From positions 7,019,301 to 7,083,300 of the forward strand of contig OZ253960.1 in NCBI GenBank assembly GCA_965267435.1: a stretch of DNA of 64,000 bases, read 5' to 3'. Positions 25,083 through 34,165 of this stretch are shown here, one piece after another. The notes under the pieces are model-generated. The model was given only the letters and a program-made list of their open reading frames with translations, did not search any database and was not told where the DNA came from. The DNA comes from JAWPMT01 sp965267435. GTDB lineage: Bacteria > Bacteroidota > Bacteroidia > Cytophagales > Cyclobacteriaceae. The translations under genes were made by a program, and so were the position numbers. Each line of letters starts with the position of its first letter. The stretch's first letter is position 1.

Positions 25083-25925
25083 ATGAAAGTCATTGAGTGC
25101 CCACGTGATGCCATGCAGGGAATAGAGGCCTTCATTCCCACAGCCACAAAAGCGGAGTATCTCAACAAACTCCTGGAGGTGGGTTTCGATACATTGGATT
25201 TCGGGAGCTTTGTAAGCCCAAAGGCCATCCCACAAATGAGGGATACAGCTGAGGTTCTTGCGGGTTTAGATTTGGGGTCGACAGAGACCCGTTTGCTGGC
25301 CATCGTTGCCAATGTACGGGGCGCTGAAGACGCCTGCCAGTTTCCTGAGATCGCTTACTTGGGATTTCCATTGTCTATCTCCGAGACTTTCCAGCTTCGC
25401 AATACGAACCGAACGATTGCACAGGCCTTCGAGATTGTTGAGAAGATACAGGGACTCTGTGTTTCGAATGGCAAGGAACAGGTCGTCTACCTAAGCATGG
25501 GTTTCGGTAATCCCTATGGAGACCCCTATAGCGCCGAAGTAATCACCGATTTTATTGAGCGATTGCAAAGACTAGGAATTCGCATCGTTTCATTGGCGGA
25601 TACTGTAGGTATGGCCACCGGCCCTGAAGTGCATGGAGTGATGAAAGGGGCCATTGAGGCCTTTCCTGATTTGGAGATTGGCGCACATCTCCATGCTGCT
25701 CCCACCCAGGTGGAAGAAAAGGTCTTGGCCGTAATCGACGCCGGTTGTAAAAGAATTGACGGCGCTTTGAGGGGGTTTGGAGGCTGTCCTATGGCCGAGG
25801 ACGATTTGGTGGGAAACGTACCTACCGAGAAGATCCTGTCCCTTATCGCCGCAAATGAAAAGTCGTGGCTGCAGGATGAGGCTTTGCAACAAGCACTGGC
25901 GCTCTCCGGCAATGTCTTCGGATGA
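25083..25925 (+). CDS. mvaB: Hydroxymethylglutaryl-CoA lyase
   Basis: 280 aa. It is an HMGL-like TIM barrel: CPRDAMQGIEAFIPT (Arg and Asp of the metal site), the GAHLHAAP metal-binding histidines, and FGGCPMAEDDLVGN with the catalytic Cys. It cleaves HMG-CoA to acetoacetate and acetyl-CoA at the end of leucine breakdown. It is 40 nt behind metF on the same strand and may be read through from it, although the pathway is unrelated. Convergent with dprA across the repeat-rich spacer. Confidence 0.9.
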   Translation: MKVIECPRDAMQGIEAFIPTATKAEYLNKLLEVGFDTLDFGSFVSPKAIPQMRDTAEVLAGLDLGSTETRLLAIVANVRGAEDACQFPEIAYLGFPLSISETFQLRNTNRTIAQAFEIVEKIQGLCVSNGKEQVVYLSMGFGNPYGDPYSAEVITDFIERLQRLGIRIVSLADTVGMATGPEVHGVMKGAIEAFPDLEIGAHLHAAPTQVEEKVLAVIDAGCKRIDGALRGFGGCPMAEDDLVGNVPTEKILSLIAANEKSWLQDEALQQALALSGNVFG

Positions 25926-25926
25926 C

Positions 25927-26096
25927 TTTAACCCGGATTATGCAATAGCATATTTATTGTTCGAAGGGGAAATATTCTATTGCATAATGACGAAAAATTT
26001 CTCTTACAGGAAATTTTTGTCAGGGTAACCCAGACAAAGCAAAGCTTTCGTCTGCCCTTCGGGCAAATTATGCATTAATGCATAATTTGGGTTAAA
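25927..26096. repeat. Nested inverted-repeat element (MITE/REP-like) between mvaB and dprA
   Basis: Outer ends are inverted: TTTAACCCGGATTATGCA (25927-25944) against TGCATAATTTGGGTTAAA (26079-26096), 16 of 18 pairs. Inside: a 19-bp stem with one mismatch (25937-25955 / 25970-25988); a 12-bp stem with one bulge (25989-26001 / 26010-26021); the hairpin TGCCC TTC GGGCA (26053-26065); and a perfect 24-nt palindrome of half-site AAATTATGCATT (26065-26088). It fills the whole spacer and covers the dprA stop codon. It may end both convergent transcripts. No protein is encoded. Confidence 0.75.
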
Positions 26097-27189
26097 TCAG
26101 CTTGTATTTCTTTCCTGGGAGCATTTTGACAAGTCCTGTGAACTCTAGTGTCAACAGCAGCGATGCCAGTTGATTGATAGGAATTTGGGTCTTCCACGCA
26201 AGATCATCGACAGATAGGCCATCCGGGCGATCCTTGATAGCGTTGATGATGGCGCGCTCTTCGGGAGAGAGGTTAATGTCAATGTGCGCATTCCGGGGCG
26301 GCGCCTCGCTTTCGTCCCAGTTGAGGTGGTAAATGAGGTCTTTAGGTCCGGTATAGATTAAGGCTTTTTGCTGTTTGATCAGATCGTTGGTTCCAGTGGA
26401 GTAGGTACTTGTGAGGTTACCGGGAACTGCGAACACTGGCTTGTTGTAGGAGTTGGCAATATTGGCCGTGATCAGTGCTCCCCCTTTTCTGGCGGCTTCC
26501 ACCACAATGGTCGCTTCACTGAGAGCGGCAATGATGCGATTTCTGGCAGGGAACAGCCGGGCATCAGGTTCCGTGCCAGGTGGATTTTCACTGACGATTG
26601 CCCCTTGTGAAGTCATTTCGAGAGCAGTCTTCATATGCTCCCTCGGGTAAATGTGGTCCAGGCCACTGGCCAATATTCCGTAGGTGGGTAATCCCGCCCT
26701 CAGGGCCGCTCGATGTGCGGTGATATCTATACCGAAGGCAAGGCCGCTCACAATAGATGCGGAGGTCGCCTTTAGCTCCTCTACGATTCTTTCCGTGATC
26801 TGGCGGCCGTAGGGGCTTGCTTTCCTTGTGCCGACGATGCCCACTGTGCGTTTGTAGAGAGGAGCGAGGTCTCCCTTCACATAAATAAGTGTGGGAGAGT
26901 CATACTGCTCTTTCAGCCGAGGAGGGAAGCGCTCGTGCGTGAAGTGGATGATGTCAATCTCTGAATCCTGGCACTGCTTGATGATAGCCTCAGCCTCAGC
27001 AAAAGAACTCTTGCTGACAATTTCTGTTGCTAATCGCTCCCCAATACCGGGGATCTTCGAGAGGCGGCCCTTTTTTGTCATAAATACCTCTTCTACAGAG
27101 CCGAGATATCCGATGAGGTGACGAACAGTGGCGTGGCCGATGCGTGGAAGACGATTGAGAGCTACCTCTTGTAGTAGCTGCTCGGTCAT
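26092..27189 (-). CDS. dprA: DNA-processing protein DprA
   Basis: 365 aa. N-terminal helix-hairpin-helix region (LPRIGHATVRHLIGYLG, KIPGIGERLATEI), then the extended Rossmann core with VGTRKASPYGRQ, SGLAFGIDITAHRAAL and LFPARNRIIAAL, and a C-terminal winged-helix (DMS/DprA_WH) domain. It loads RecA on incoming single strands in natural transformation. Its stop falls in the repeat element. It overlaps the MerR gene by 4 nt (ATGA), so both are on one transcript. Confidence 0.93.
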   Translation of the reverse strand: MTEQLLQEVALNRLPRIGHATVRHLIGYLGSVEEVFMTKKGRLSKIPGIGERLATEIVSKSSFAEAEAIIKQCQDSEIDIIHFTHERFPPRLKEQYDSPTLIYVKGDLAPLYKRTVGIVGTRKASPYGRQITERIVEELKATSASIVSGLAFGIDITAHRAALRAGLPTYGILASGLDHIYPREHMKTALEMTSQGAIVSENPPGTEPDARLFPARNRIIAALSEATIVVEAARKGGALITANIANSYNKPVFAVPGNLTSTYSTGTNDLIKQQKALIYTGPKDLIYHLNWDESEAPPRNAHIDINLSPEERAIINAIKDRPDGLSVDDLAWKTQIPINQLASLLLTLEFTGLVKMLPGKKYKLI

Positions 27190-27527
27190 TCGGGGAGATC
27201 CCCTCTAAGTTGTTTGAGAAATGCCCTGATCCGCTTCAGTGATTCTATCAATTCCACCTTATCAGTGGCTGCCTCTACGTCGCTTTTGATGAAATCGCGT
27301 GCACCCTGTAGCGTATAGCCCTTTTCCTTTACCAGGTGGTAGATGAGCTTTACGTTTTTGATATCCTCCTTGGTGAATTGTCGATTGCCCTTTCGGTTCT
27401 TCTTGGGTTTGATGATGTCAAACTCACTCTCCCAAAACCGGATCAGAGAAGTCGCAACGTTCAGCTCGTCAGCTACTTCACCGATGGTGAAGTATTTCTT
27501 TTCTATCGCTTTTTCCTTATAGGGCAC
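27186..27527 (-). CDS. MerR-family transcriptional regulator
   Basis: 113 aa with GTG start at 27527, immediately after the CapA-family stop. The MerR winged helix is clear: YFTIGEVADELNVATSLIRFWESEF and GNRQFTKEDIKNVKLIYHLVKEKGYTLQGARDFI. The family in Bacteroidota usually has no metal-sensing cysteines, and none of the classic ones are seen here. Targets unknown. It is between the CapA-like gene and dprA in one run. Confidence 0.85.
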   Translation of the reverse strand: MPYKEKAIEKKYFTIGEVADELNVATSLIRFWESEFDIIKPKKNRKGNRQFTKEDIKNVKLIYHLVKEKGYTLQGARDFIKSDVEAATDKVELIESLKRIRAFLKQLRGDLPE

Positions 27528-28760
27528 TTACTTGCGGATTGACTTTTGAATATAGATAATTCTCCCAGAACGGTCAACAACTATTTCATTTTCAGGGAAA
27601 TCTTCCGCTGATAAAGCCGAGATTGACTCCGCTGCCTGGTGCTTTTCGTCAAGTCTGGGCCCCAATGCATAGTCCTGGAGGAACGACACAATCTGCCCAC
27701 CGATAAACTTACCCTCCGCATCCAGCGTGACGCGGACGAGGGGTGCCTGACCAGCCAATCCCCGTAGATTGAAGCGCCCGTACGTAAGGAAATTGCCCAG
27801 GCTGTACATGATCAGACGCTCTTCATACACCTCCATAGCCCTTGGCACATGCGGTCCGTGCCCAATCAGCAAATCTGCACCAAGGTCGATCATCTCGTGC
27901 GCAAACTCATAGACGTTGCCGCGATCTTCGCCATAATAAAACTCGGTTTCACGTGTGACGTGGGTGTTTTTGGCCCCTTCTGCCCCAGCGTGAAACGAGA
28001 CCACAACAATGTCATTGAGTGAGTCCAGATGCTGGACGATGGCACGAACCGTATCTAGCTGGTGAATACTCAATGTTCCTTTATTGGGCGCCACTGCCAC
28101 CATACCGATACGTAATCGTTTCCGGTGGATGTGTGCATAGTGCTTTTCCGCTGAACCAGCGTAGGCAATACCGAGTGAATCGAGGACTCCCTGTGTATTT
28201 TGACGCCCTGTCAATCCAAAATCATTCGCGTGGTTGTTCGCGAGGCTCAACAGATCGAAGCCATTCTCCTGAAAGTGGAAGGCCAGATGATCTGGCGTTC
28301 TGAAAAGATAGCAGGCTTTAGGGTTCGAACATTTTTTCTGTTCTCCACCGTCTGTGAGGATGACCCCTTCCAGGTTGCCGAATGTGACGTCTGCATCCAG
28401 GAGATAGGGTTTGGCGGCCTTCCAGAGCCAATTACCGCTGTCTGGTGGCAAATAGTCGGTGTTCGGGAAGTTGGTACCCATCATCAAGTCTCCCACAGCC
28501 ACGAAGACGATGGAATCAGGTACCACCCTTGATAGTTCGATGTCGACCTCTTCGTCCAAAGAATACAGTGTATCCCCTTCCTGCGTGATGAAGTACTGGA
28601 TGGTGTCTTGGGGAACAGTTGCTGTATCTTGCTCTACCTGCTGCGTACCGCTCTGGGAGGCCAGGCGGCTGGTCTTACAGCCATCCAACGCAAATAGCGC
28701 CACCAACAAGATGGCTAAAAGGGGAAGAAAGCGCGGATGATGCTCTTGGTGGTTGATCAA
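27528..28760 (-). CDS. CapA-family (PGA_cap) metallophosphatase-like lipoprotein
   Basis: 410 aa from a TTG at 28760. An earlier in-frame TTG at 28811 lies inside the terminator of the previous gene and is unlikely. The leader ends FALDGC, a lipobox. The PGA_cap fold follows: FVAVGDLMMGTNFP, GNLEGVILTDGG, SLANNHANDFG, VVSFHAGAEG and LLIGHGPHVPRAMEVY with SLGNFLTYG, all metallophosphoesterase-type metal ligands. Named after the poly-gamma-glutamate capsule protein, but substrates in Bacteroidota are unknown. Confidence 0.85.
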   Translation of the reverse strand: MINHQEHHPRFLPLLAILLVALFALDGCKTSRLASQSGTQQVEQDTATVPQDTIQYFITQEGDTLYSLDEEVDIELSRVVPDSIVFVAVGDLMMGTNFPNTDYLPPDSGNWLWKAAKPYLLDADVTFGNLEGVILTDGGEQKKCSNPKACYLFRTPDHLAFHFQENGFDLLSLANNHANDFGLTGRQNTQGVLDSLGIAYAGSAEKHYAHIHRKRLRIGMVAVAPNKGTLSIHQLDTVRAIVQHLDSLNDIVVVSFHAGAEGAKNTHVTRETEFYYGEDRGNVYEFAHEMIDLGADLLIGHGPHVPRAMEVYEERLIMYSLGNFLTYGRFNLRGLAGQAPLVRVTLDAEGKFIGGQIVSFLQDYALGPRLDEKHQAAESISALSAEDFPENEIVVDRSGRIIYIQKSIRK

Positions 28761-28781
28761 TTTCAGTGCGATTTCGAGGGC

Positions 28782-28809
28782 AAAAAAAAAGCCGGACGAT
28801 ATGTCCGGC
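28782..28809 (-). terminator. Rho-independent terminator of the M23 peptidase gene
   Basis: On the minus strand GCCGGAC / GTCCGGC makes a 7-bp stem with a 5-nt loop, followed by a run of nine T. It separates the M23 gene from the CapA-like gene, and shows that the latter's start must lie below 28782. Confidence 0.85.
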
Positions 28810-28837
28810 AATTTATCTCTTTTTTCGACTAAGGGTG

Positions 28838-29821
28838 CTAGTAGCTTCCCAAAGCTTGATTCTCAATGGATGCAAGCCTCAATATCTCTTCAAACTCCTC
28901 ATCAGTCATGTCCTTGCTGAAGTAATAGACTGGATTGATGGGCTTGCCATCCTTCTTTACTTCATAGTGCAGGTGTGGGGCAGTTGATTTGCCAGTGTTG
29001 CCAGAGAAAGCGATGATGTCACCACGCTTCACTCTTTGACCACGCTTCACGTTGAACATTTCGAGGTGAGCATATTTGGTCACATAACCAAAGCCATGAT
29101 CAATCTCGATCTGCTTGCCATATCCAGAGAAGCTAGTCTTGGTATATCTCACGACTCCGTCTCCCGTTGCGTATACAGGCGTGCCTTTTGGTAAGGAGAA
29201 GTCAACACCATTGTGAGCACGTCTCACTTTGAGGTATGGATCGATACGATAACCAAAGCCCGAAGACAAGCGCTTCAGCTGTTTGTTGGAAACTGGCTGA
29301 ATGGCCGGAAGAGACGCCAAAAACTCCTCTTTGTTCTTAGCGAGCTCGAGTATCTCGTCATAAGAAGTCGTTTGGATGTACATCTGGCGCTTTAGCTTGT
29401 CAATCTTCTTGTATGTGTCAACAATCAGGTCTTCTTGCTTCAGGCCGTTGTCCAATAGCTCTTTGTATCGGTTCGCTCCACCCGTACCTGCATTTCTTAT
29501 TTCGTTGGGAATAGGCTCTACCTGGAAAATCACACGGTAGATATTATCATCTCTGTCCTCAAGTGCCTGAAGCATTTGATTGGCCTCGGTCATCTGACCA
29601 TTCAGCAGCTCGTAATAGTATTTCAGTTCGTCATTTTCCTTGCGAAGGGCTGCTTCTTCAGGTGATTCAAAATATCGCATATATGCGATCACAATCCCAA
29701 CAGCCAATACCAATGCTACCGAAATAAAACCGAGTGAATTTAAGATGATATCCCACGTCGATACCTTAATACGCTCATAGCGACACGACTCGGTATCGTA
29801 GTAATATTTGATTCTAGCCAT
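28838..29821 (-). CDS. Membrane-anchored M23 metallopeptidase
   Basis: 327 aa. One N-terminal membrane segment (about 30-48, LGFISVALVLAVGIVIAYM), a coiled-coil linker (about 55-180, rich in Glu/Lys/Leu), then a LytM domain. Zn ligands are visible as HNGVDFSLP (His, Asp) and PHLHYEV (HxH). It would cut peptidoglycan cross-links or regulate another amidase, facing the periplasm. It is divergent from alaS and ends at its own terminator. Confidence 0.9.
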   Translation of the reverse strand: MARIKYYYDTESCRYERIKVSTWDIILNSLGFISVALVLAVGIVIAYMRYFESPEEAALRKENDELKYYYELLNGQMTEANQMLQALEDRDDNIYRVIFQVEPIPNEIRNAGTGGANRYKELLDNGLKQEDLIVDTYKKIDKLKRQMYIQTTSYDEILELAKNKEEFLASLPAIQPVSNKQLKRLSSGFGYRIDPYLKVRRAHNGVDFSLPKGTPVYATGDGVVRYTKTSFSGYGKQIEIDHGFGYVTKYAHLEMFNVKRGQRVKRGDIIAFSGNTGKSTAPHLHYEVKKDGKPINPVYYFSKDMTDEEFEEILRLASIENQALGSY

Positions 29822-29951
29822 TATTCAAAGTAAGATTGAATTGCTCTAGTTTTGCTTCCGGAAATCTATATATGATGGCTTATATTCAACCACAATTTTA
29901 CCATATTCGCTATTCATTTACAAGAAATATTCTTTAATCAACTGATAACCA

Positions 29952-32597
29952 GTGAGTTACCTGGATTCCCATACCATACGACAAAAGTTCCTCGATTTCT
30001 TCCAATCCAAGGGTCATAAGATCGTTTCGTCGGCACCTATCGTCGTGCAAAATGACCCCACCTTAATGTTTACGAATGCGGGGATGAACCAGTTCAAAGA
30101 TTACTTCCTGGGAAATCGCGTAGCATCGGACAAACGAGTGGCTGATACGCAGAAATGTTTGCGAGTTTCTGGCAAGCACAATGATCTCGAAGAAGTCGGT
30201 ATGGATACCTATCACCATACCATGTTTGAGATGCTGGGCAACTGGTCTTTCGGTGATTATTTCAAAAAGGAGGCCATAGATTGGGCTTGGGAGCTGCTTA
30301 TCAACGTATATGACCTGCCAGCTGATCGCATGTATGCAACGGTATTTGAAGGTAGTGACTCGGAGGGCCTGGTAGCGGATGACGAGGCGCTGGAATTGTG
30401 GAAATCGCATCTGCCAGAGGACAGGATCCTGCTTGGAAATAAAAAAGACAATTTTTGGGAAATGGGGGACACAGGCCCCTGTGGGCCGAGTTCAGAGATA
30501 CACATTGATCTACGAAGTGACGAGGAGAGAAGCCAACTCGACGGCAAGGAATTGGTGAATCAGGATCATCCAGAGGTTGTGGAGATCTGGAACCTTGTTT
30601 TCATACAATTCAACCGACTTCGAGACCAGTCGCTGGAAAACCTGCCGGAGCAGCATGTCGATACAGGCATGGGCTTCGAACGCCTTGCCATGGCTATTCA
30701 AGGCAAGCAGTCAAATTACGATACAGACATTTTCCAGCCGATGATCTCTCACCTTGCGAACAAAGCAGGTATCAATTACGGAGACAGCGAGCAAACAGAC
30801 ATTGCACTAAGAGTGATTGCCGATCACATCCGAGCGATCTCTTTCACTATCGCGGATGGTCAGCTCCCAAGCAATACAAAGGCGGGGTATGTCATTAGGA
30901 GGATCTTGAGACGGGCCGTCAGGTATGGTTATACATTCCTAAACTTCCATGAGCCATTTCTCAATGGATTGGTTGCACAACTTGCGAAACAGTTTGAGGC
31001 CGTATTCCCCGAGTTGATACAGCAGCAAGATTTTGTCACGAAGGTCATTCTCGAGGAGGAGACAGCCTTTCTGCGCACGCTGGACAAAGGACTGAAGAAG
31101 CTGCAGACCATGCAGGAGTCAGGTAAAAAGGTAATCGATGGTGGCAGTGCCTTCGAACTGTATGATACTTATGGCTTCCCCTACGACCTCACGGCGTTGA
31201 TTGCCAGTGAGCAGCAGATGGAGGTGGATCAGAAGGGCTTTGAGGCAGAGATGGCAAAGCAGAAGGACCGATCAAAGCAAGCTGCCAAGCAAGAATCTGG
31301 CGATTGGATGCATGTCCATTCAGACCTTGACCATTCCCACTTTCTGGGCTATGAGTTTTTGGAGAGTCCGGCGCGAATCGTGCGATATAGGAAGGTGGAG
31401 CAGAAGAAATCGTCGTTTTATCAGATCGTCCTCGATCAGACACCTTTCTACGCGGAGAGCGGAGGACAAGTAGGGGATACAGGATTTCTTGAAGCGAATA
31501 GTGAGCGTATTGCTGTCTTCGACACGAAGAAAGAAAACGATCTGATTGTCCATTTTGTCAAGAAATTGCCAACAGATCCTGCCGCAGAATTCCACGCCGT
31601 GGTGGATGAAACGAAACGGCGATTGACGGAAAACAATCACTCCGCTACACATTTGCTTCACGCGGCCCTTCGACAGGTGCTGGGTGATCATGTGCAGCAG
31701 AAAGGTTCCCTGGTGCATGATAAGGGCTTGAGGTTCGATTTTTCGCATTTCGCCAAGATGACGGACGAGGAAGTCAAGGAGGTGGAGCGGATCGTCAACC
31801 AACGTGTGCGGCAGGACATACACCTGGATGAGCAGCGGAACGTACCCATCGCGAAAGCGAAGGAAATGGGAGCCATGGCGCTTTTTGGAGAAAAGTATGG
31901 CGACTACGTACGCGTGATCACTTTTGATCCCAGTTACTCTGTCGAACTCTGCGGGGGGACGCATGTTCCTGCCACGGGAAAGATTGGCTACTTTAAGATT
32001 ACGTCCGAGGGGTCGGTAGCTGCGGGTGTCCGGCGAATAGAGGCAGTGACGGCCGAAGGAGCGGAAAGCTATCTGGACGAGCAGGAACAACTCTTGTCGC
32101 GAGTCAATGAGCTGTTGAAGGCACCTCAGGACCTGGTGAAGTCCATCGAAGAACTAGTCAACGAACGTCAGGCCCTTCGCAAAGAAGTGGAGACACTCCA
32201 GCGCGAAAAACTGGCTGCTACTAAGGAAAAACTGAAGGGGCAAATTGAGGATCTTGGAGATACAAAGTTGCTCATCGTAAATGAGACCTTCCCGGATGCC
32301 GACGCTATCAAGTCGCTGGCCTTCCAGTTAAAAAACGAGTACAAACATCTTATTCAATTGATTGGAGGCGTGGTGAAGGAAAAACCACTGCTGACCGTGA
32401 TGATTGATGAGGAACTTGTAAAGTCTCACGACCTTAATGCGTCCACCCTCATACGGGAGATGTCGAAATCTATCAAAGGGGGAGGCGGAGGTCAGCCCTT
32501 CTATGCTACCGCAGGCGGAAAGGACGCCTCTGGCCTGAAGGGAGCACTTGAGGCAGGAAAGCAGTTGCTTGTAGAACAAATAGGTCAAGCCACATGA
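29952..32597 (+). CDS. alaS: Alanyl-tRNA synthetase
   Basis: 881 aa, normal length. A GTG start gives MSYLDSHTIRQKFLDFFQSKGH, matching relatives. Class II catalytic motifs are at the N-terminus (MFTNAGMNQFKD, GDTGPCGPSSEI). The editing domain carries HSATH (about residue 567) and CGGTH (about 670). The C-terminal DHHA1 domain is GGGGGQPFYATAGGK. It charges tRNA-Ala. The gatB gene begins at its last codons (ATGA overlap), pairing two translation genes. Confidence 0.96.
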   Translation: MSYLDSHTIRQKFLDFFQSKGHKIVSSAPIVVQNDPTLMFTNAGMNQFKDYFLGNRVASDKRVADTQKCLRVSGKHNDLEEVGMDTYHHTMFEMLGNWSFGDYFKKEAIDWAWELLINVYDLPADRMYATVFEGSDSEGLVADDEALELWKSHLPEDRILLGNKKDNFWEMGDTGPCGPSSEIHIDLRSDEERSQLDGKELVNQDHPEVVEIWNLVFIQFNRLRDQSLENLPEQHVDTGMGFERLAMAIQGKQSNYDTDIFQPMISHLANKAGINYGDSEQTDIALRVIADHIRAISFTIADGQLPSNTKAGYVIRRILRRAVRYGYTFLNFHEPFLNGLVAQLAKQFEAVFPELIQQQDFVTKVILEEETAFLRTLDKGLKKLQTMQESGKKVIDGGSAFELYDTYGFPYDLTALIASEQQMEVDQKGFEAEMAKQKDRSKQAAKQESGDWMHVHSDLDHSHFLGYEFLESPARIVRYRKVEQKKSSFYQIVLDQTPFYAESGGQVGDTGFLEANSERIAVFDTKKENDLIVHFVKKLPTDPAAEFHAVVDETKRRLTENNHSATHLLHAALRQVLGDHVQQKGSLVHDKGLRFDFSHFAKMTDEEVKEVERIVNQRVRQDIHLDEQRNVPIAKAKEMGAMALFGEKYGDYVRVITFDPSYSVELCGGTHVPATGKIGYFKITSEGSVAAGVRRIEAVTAEGAESYLDEQEQLLSRVNELLKAPQDLVKSIEELVNERQALRKEVETLQREKLAATKEKLKGQIEDLGDTKLLIVNETFPDADAIKSLAFQLKNEYKHLIQLIGGVVKEKPLLTVMIDEELVKSHDLNASTLIREMSKSIKGGGGGQPFYATAGGKDASGLKGALEAGKQLLVEQIGQAT

Positions 32598-34078
32598 CAG
32601 TAGATCAAGAGATATTGGACAAGTACGACCTGGATGTCGGGTTGGAAGTGCATGTTCAGCTAAAGACGAAGAGCAAGATTTTTTCTTCTGATGTCGCGGT
32701 CTTTGGTGATGACCCTAACCAAAACATTGGTTTCGTGACACTGGCTCACCCTGGTGCACTACCGAAGTTGAATAAAGAAGTGATCGACTTTGCGATCAAA
32801 ATGGGATTGGCCTGTCATTGCGATATCGCTACCGACTTCATCTTCGATCGCAAAAACTACTTTTACCCAGACCTGCCGAAGGGCTATCAGTTGACGCAGG
32901 ACCGCACACCTATATGCATGAATGGCTTTGTGCCAGTGAAGCGAAAGGAGGAAGCGCTGCGGCACATTCACCTCTTCAAAATTCACCTGGAGGAGGATGC
33001 AGGCAAGTCGATTCACGTACCAGGTAGTGATCGGTCACATATCGACTTCAACCGTGCCGGCACGCCGTTGATAGAAATCGTGACCAAACCTGAGATCCAT
33101 GATCCTGAGGAGGCTTCATTGTTATTGACCGAGATACGCCGGATGGTGCGCTACCTTGATATCAGCGATGGCAACATGGAGGAGGGTAGCATGCGCTGTG
33201 ATGCGAATATTTCCGTTAGGAAAAAAGGGAGTCCAACCCTTGGCAAAAAGGTAGAGATCAAAAATATGAACAGCATGCGTAACGTGGCCCGGGCGATCGA
33301 GCACGAGCGCAAGCGACAAATTGCGATTCTGGAGGACGGTGAAGAGGTGATCTCCGAGACGCGCACATTCATCGCGGATAGAGGTATCACCCGTGGGATG
33401 CGTACAAAAGAAGAACTCAATGACTACCGCTACTTTCCAGAGCCGGACTTGAGTGCAGTGCACGTCTCTGAAGAGTGGATGAATCGGCTGAAGGAGGAAA
33501 TGCCGACAATGCCGGAGGAATTGTACTCAATTTTCACAGAGCAATTTGGCATTCCCCCCTACAATGCCTCCGTGCTTATCGATGAACCGGGGCTAGCTGC
33601 CTATTCGCGAAGAGTATTAGAGCGGACCACGCATCGAAAGTCGGCCTCCAATTGGTTGATGGGAACGGTGAAGTCCTACCTTAATGAGCAATCTGTCAGC
33701 ATTGAGGAATTTCCTATCGTCGCAGAAAAATTAGCTGCCTTGATTGATCTGGTGGAAGACGGACACATCAATCATACAGCAGCGGCAAGACAATTATTTC
33801 CCGCGCTGTTGCAACAACCAGATGCAGATCCCAGAGAGATCGCTGAGCAGCAGGGTTTGTTACACGACGAAGAGGATCATGGAGATGGCCTACAATCCAT
33901 CATAGAAGAGGTCCTCAGTGAGTGGCCTGATAAAGTGATGGCCTATCGCAAGGGTAAGAAGGGACTGATCGGTATGTTTATGGGGCAGTTGATGAAGAAG
34001 ACAGGAGGAAAGGTAGATCCGAAGGTCGCCAACAGGCTCCTGCAAGAGGCGCTGGAGTCAGATATCGTCGGAAAGTGA
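32594..34078 (+). CDS. gatB: Aspartyl/glutamyl-tRNA(Asn/Gln) amidotransferase subunit B
   Basis: 494 aa. Starts with YDLDVGLEVHVQLKTKSKIFS and has the PEDP-free signature HIHLFKIHLEEDAGKSIH, SHIDFNRAGTPLIEIVTKP and GNMEEGSMRCDANISV of the GatB catalytic core. The C-terminal YqeY/tail domain spans about 350-494. With GatA and GatC it converts misacylated Glu-tRNA(Gln)/Asp-tRNA(Asn). gatA and gatC are not in the window. Overlaps alaS by 4 nt. Confidence 0.95.
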   Translation: MTVDQEILDKYDLDVGLEVHVQLKTKSKIFSSDVAVFGDDPNQNIGFVTLAHPGALPKLNKEVIDFAIKMGLACHCDIATDFIFDRKNYFYPDLPKGYQLTQDRTPICMNGFVPVKRKEEALRHIHLFKIHLEEDAGKSIHVPGSDRSHIDFNRAGTPLIEIVTKPEIHDPEEASLLLTEIRRMVRYLDISDGNMEEGSMRCDANISVRKKGSPTLGKKVEIKNMNSMRNVARAIEHERKRQIAILEDGEEVISETRTFIADRGITRGMRTKEELNDYRYFPEPDLSAVHVSEEWMNRLKEEMPTMPEELYSIFTEQFGIPPYNASVLIDEPGLAAYSRRVLERTTHRKSASNWLMGTVKSYLNEQSVSIEEFPIVAEKLAALIDLVEDGHINHTAAARQLFPALLQQPDADPREIAEQQGLLHDEEDHGDGLQSIIEEVLSEWPDKVMAYRKGKKGLIGMFMGQLMKKTGGKVDPKVANRLLQEALESDIVGK

Positions 34079-34165
34079 CGACATTGGAATTTTGTGAATC
34101 AAACCAGTGTTAGTTCCTTTGTCTGTCCACCGGTAAATTTTTGAATAAGGTAAAGTATTGAAGCC

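Noticed and set aside
28760..28811. Longer N-terminus of the CapA-like protein starting at 28811
   Set aside because: That start lies in the terminator hairpin of the M23 gene, and the added residues precede a good signal peptide.
31320..32090. 256-aa minus-strand frame inside alaS
   Set aside because: Opposite a full-length alaS with all motifs; no recognisable feature.
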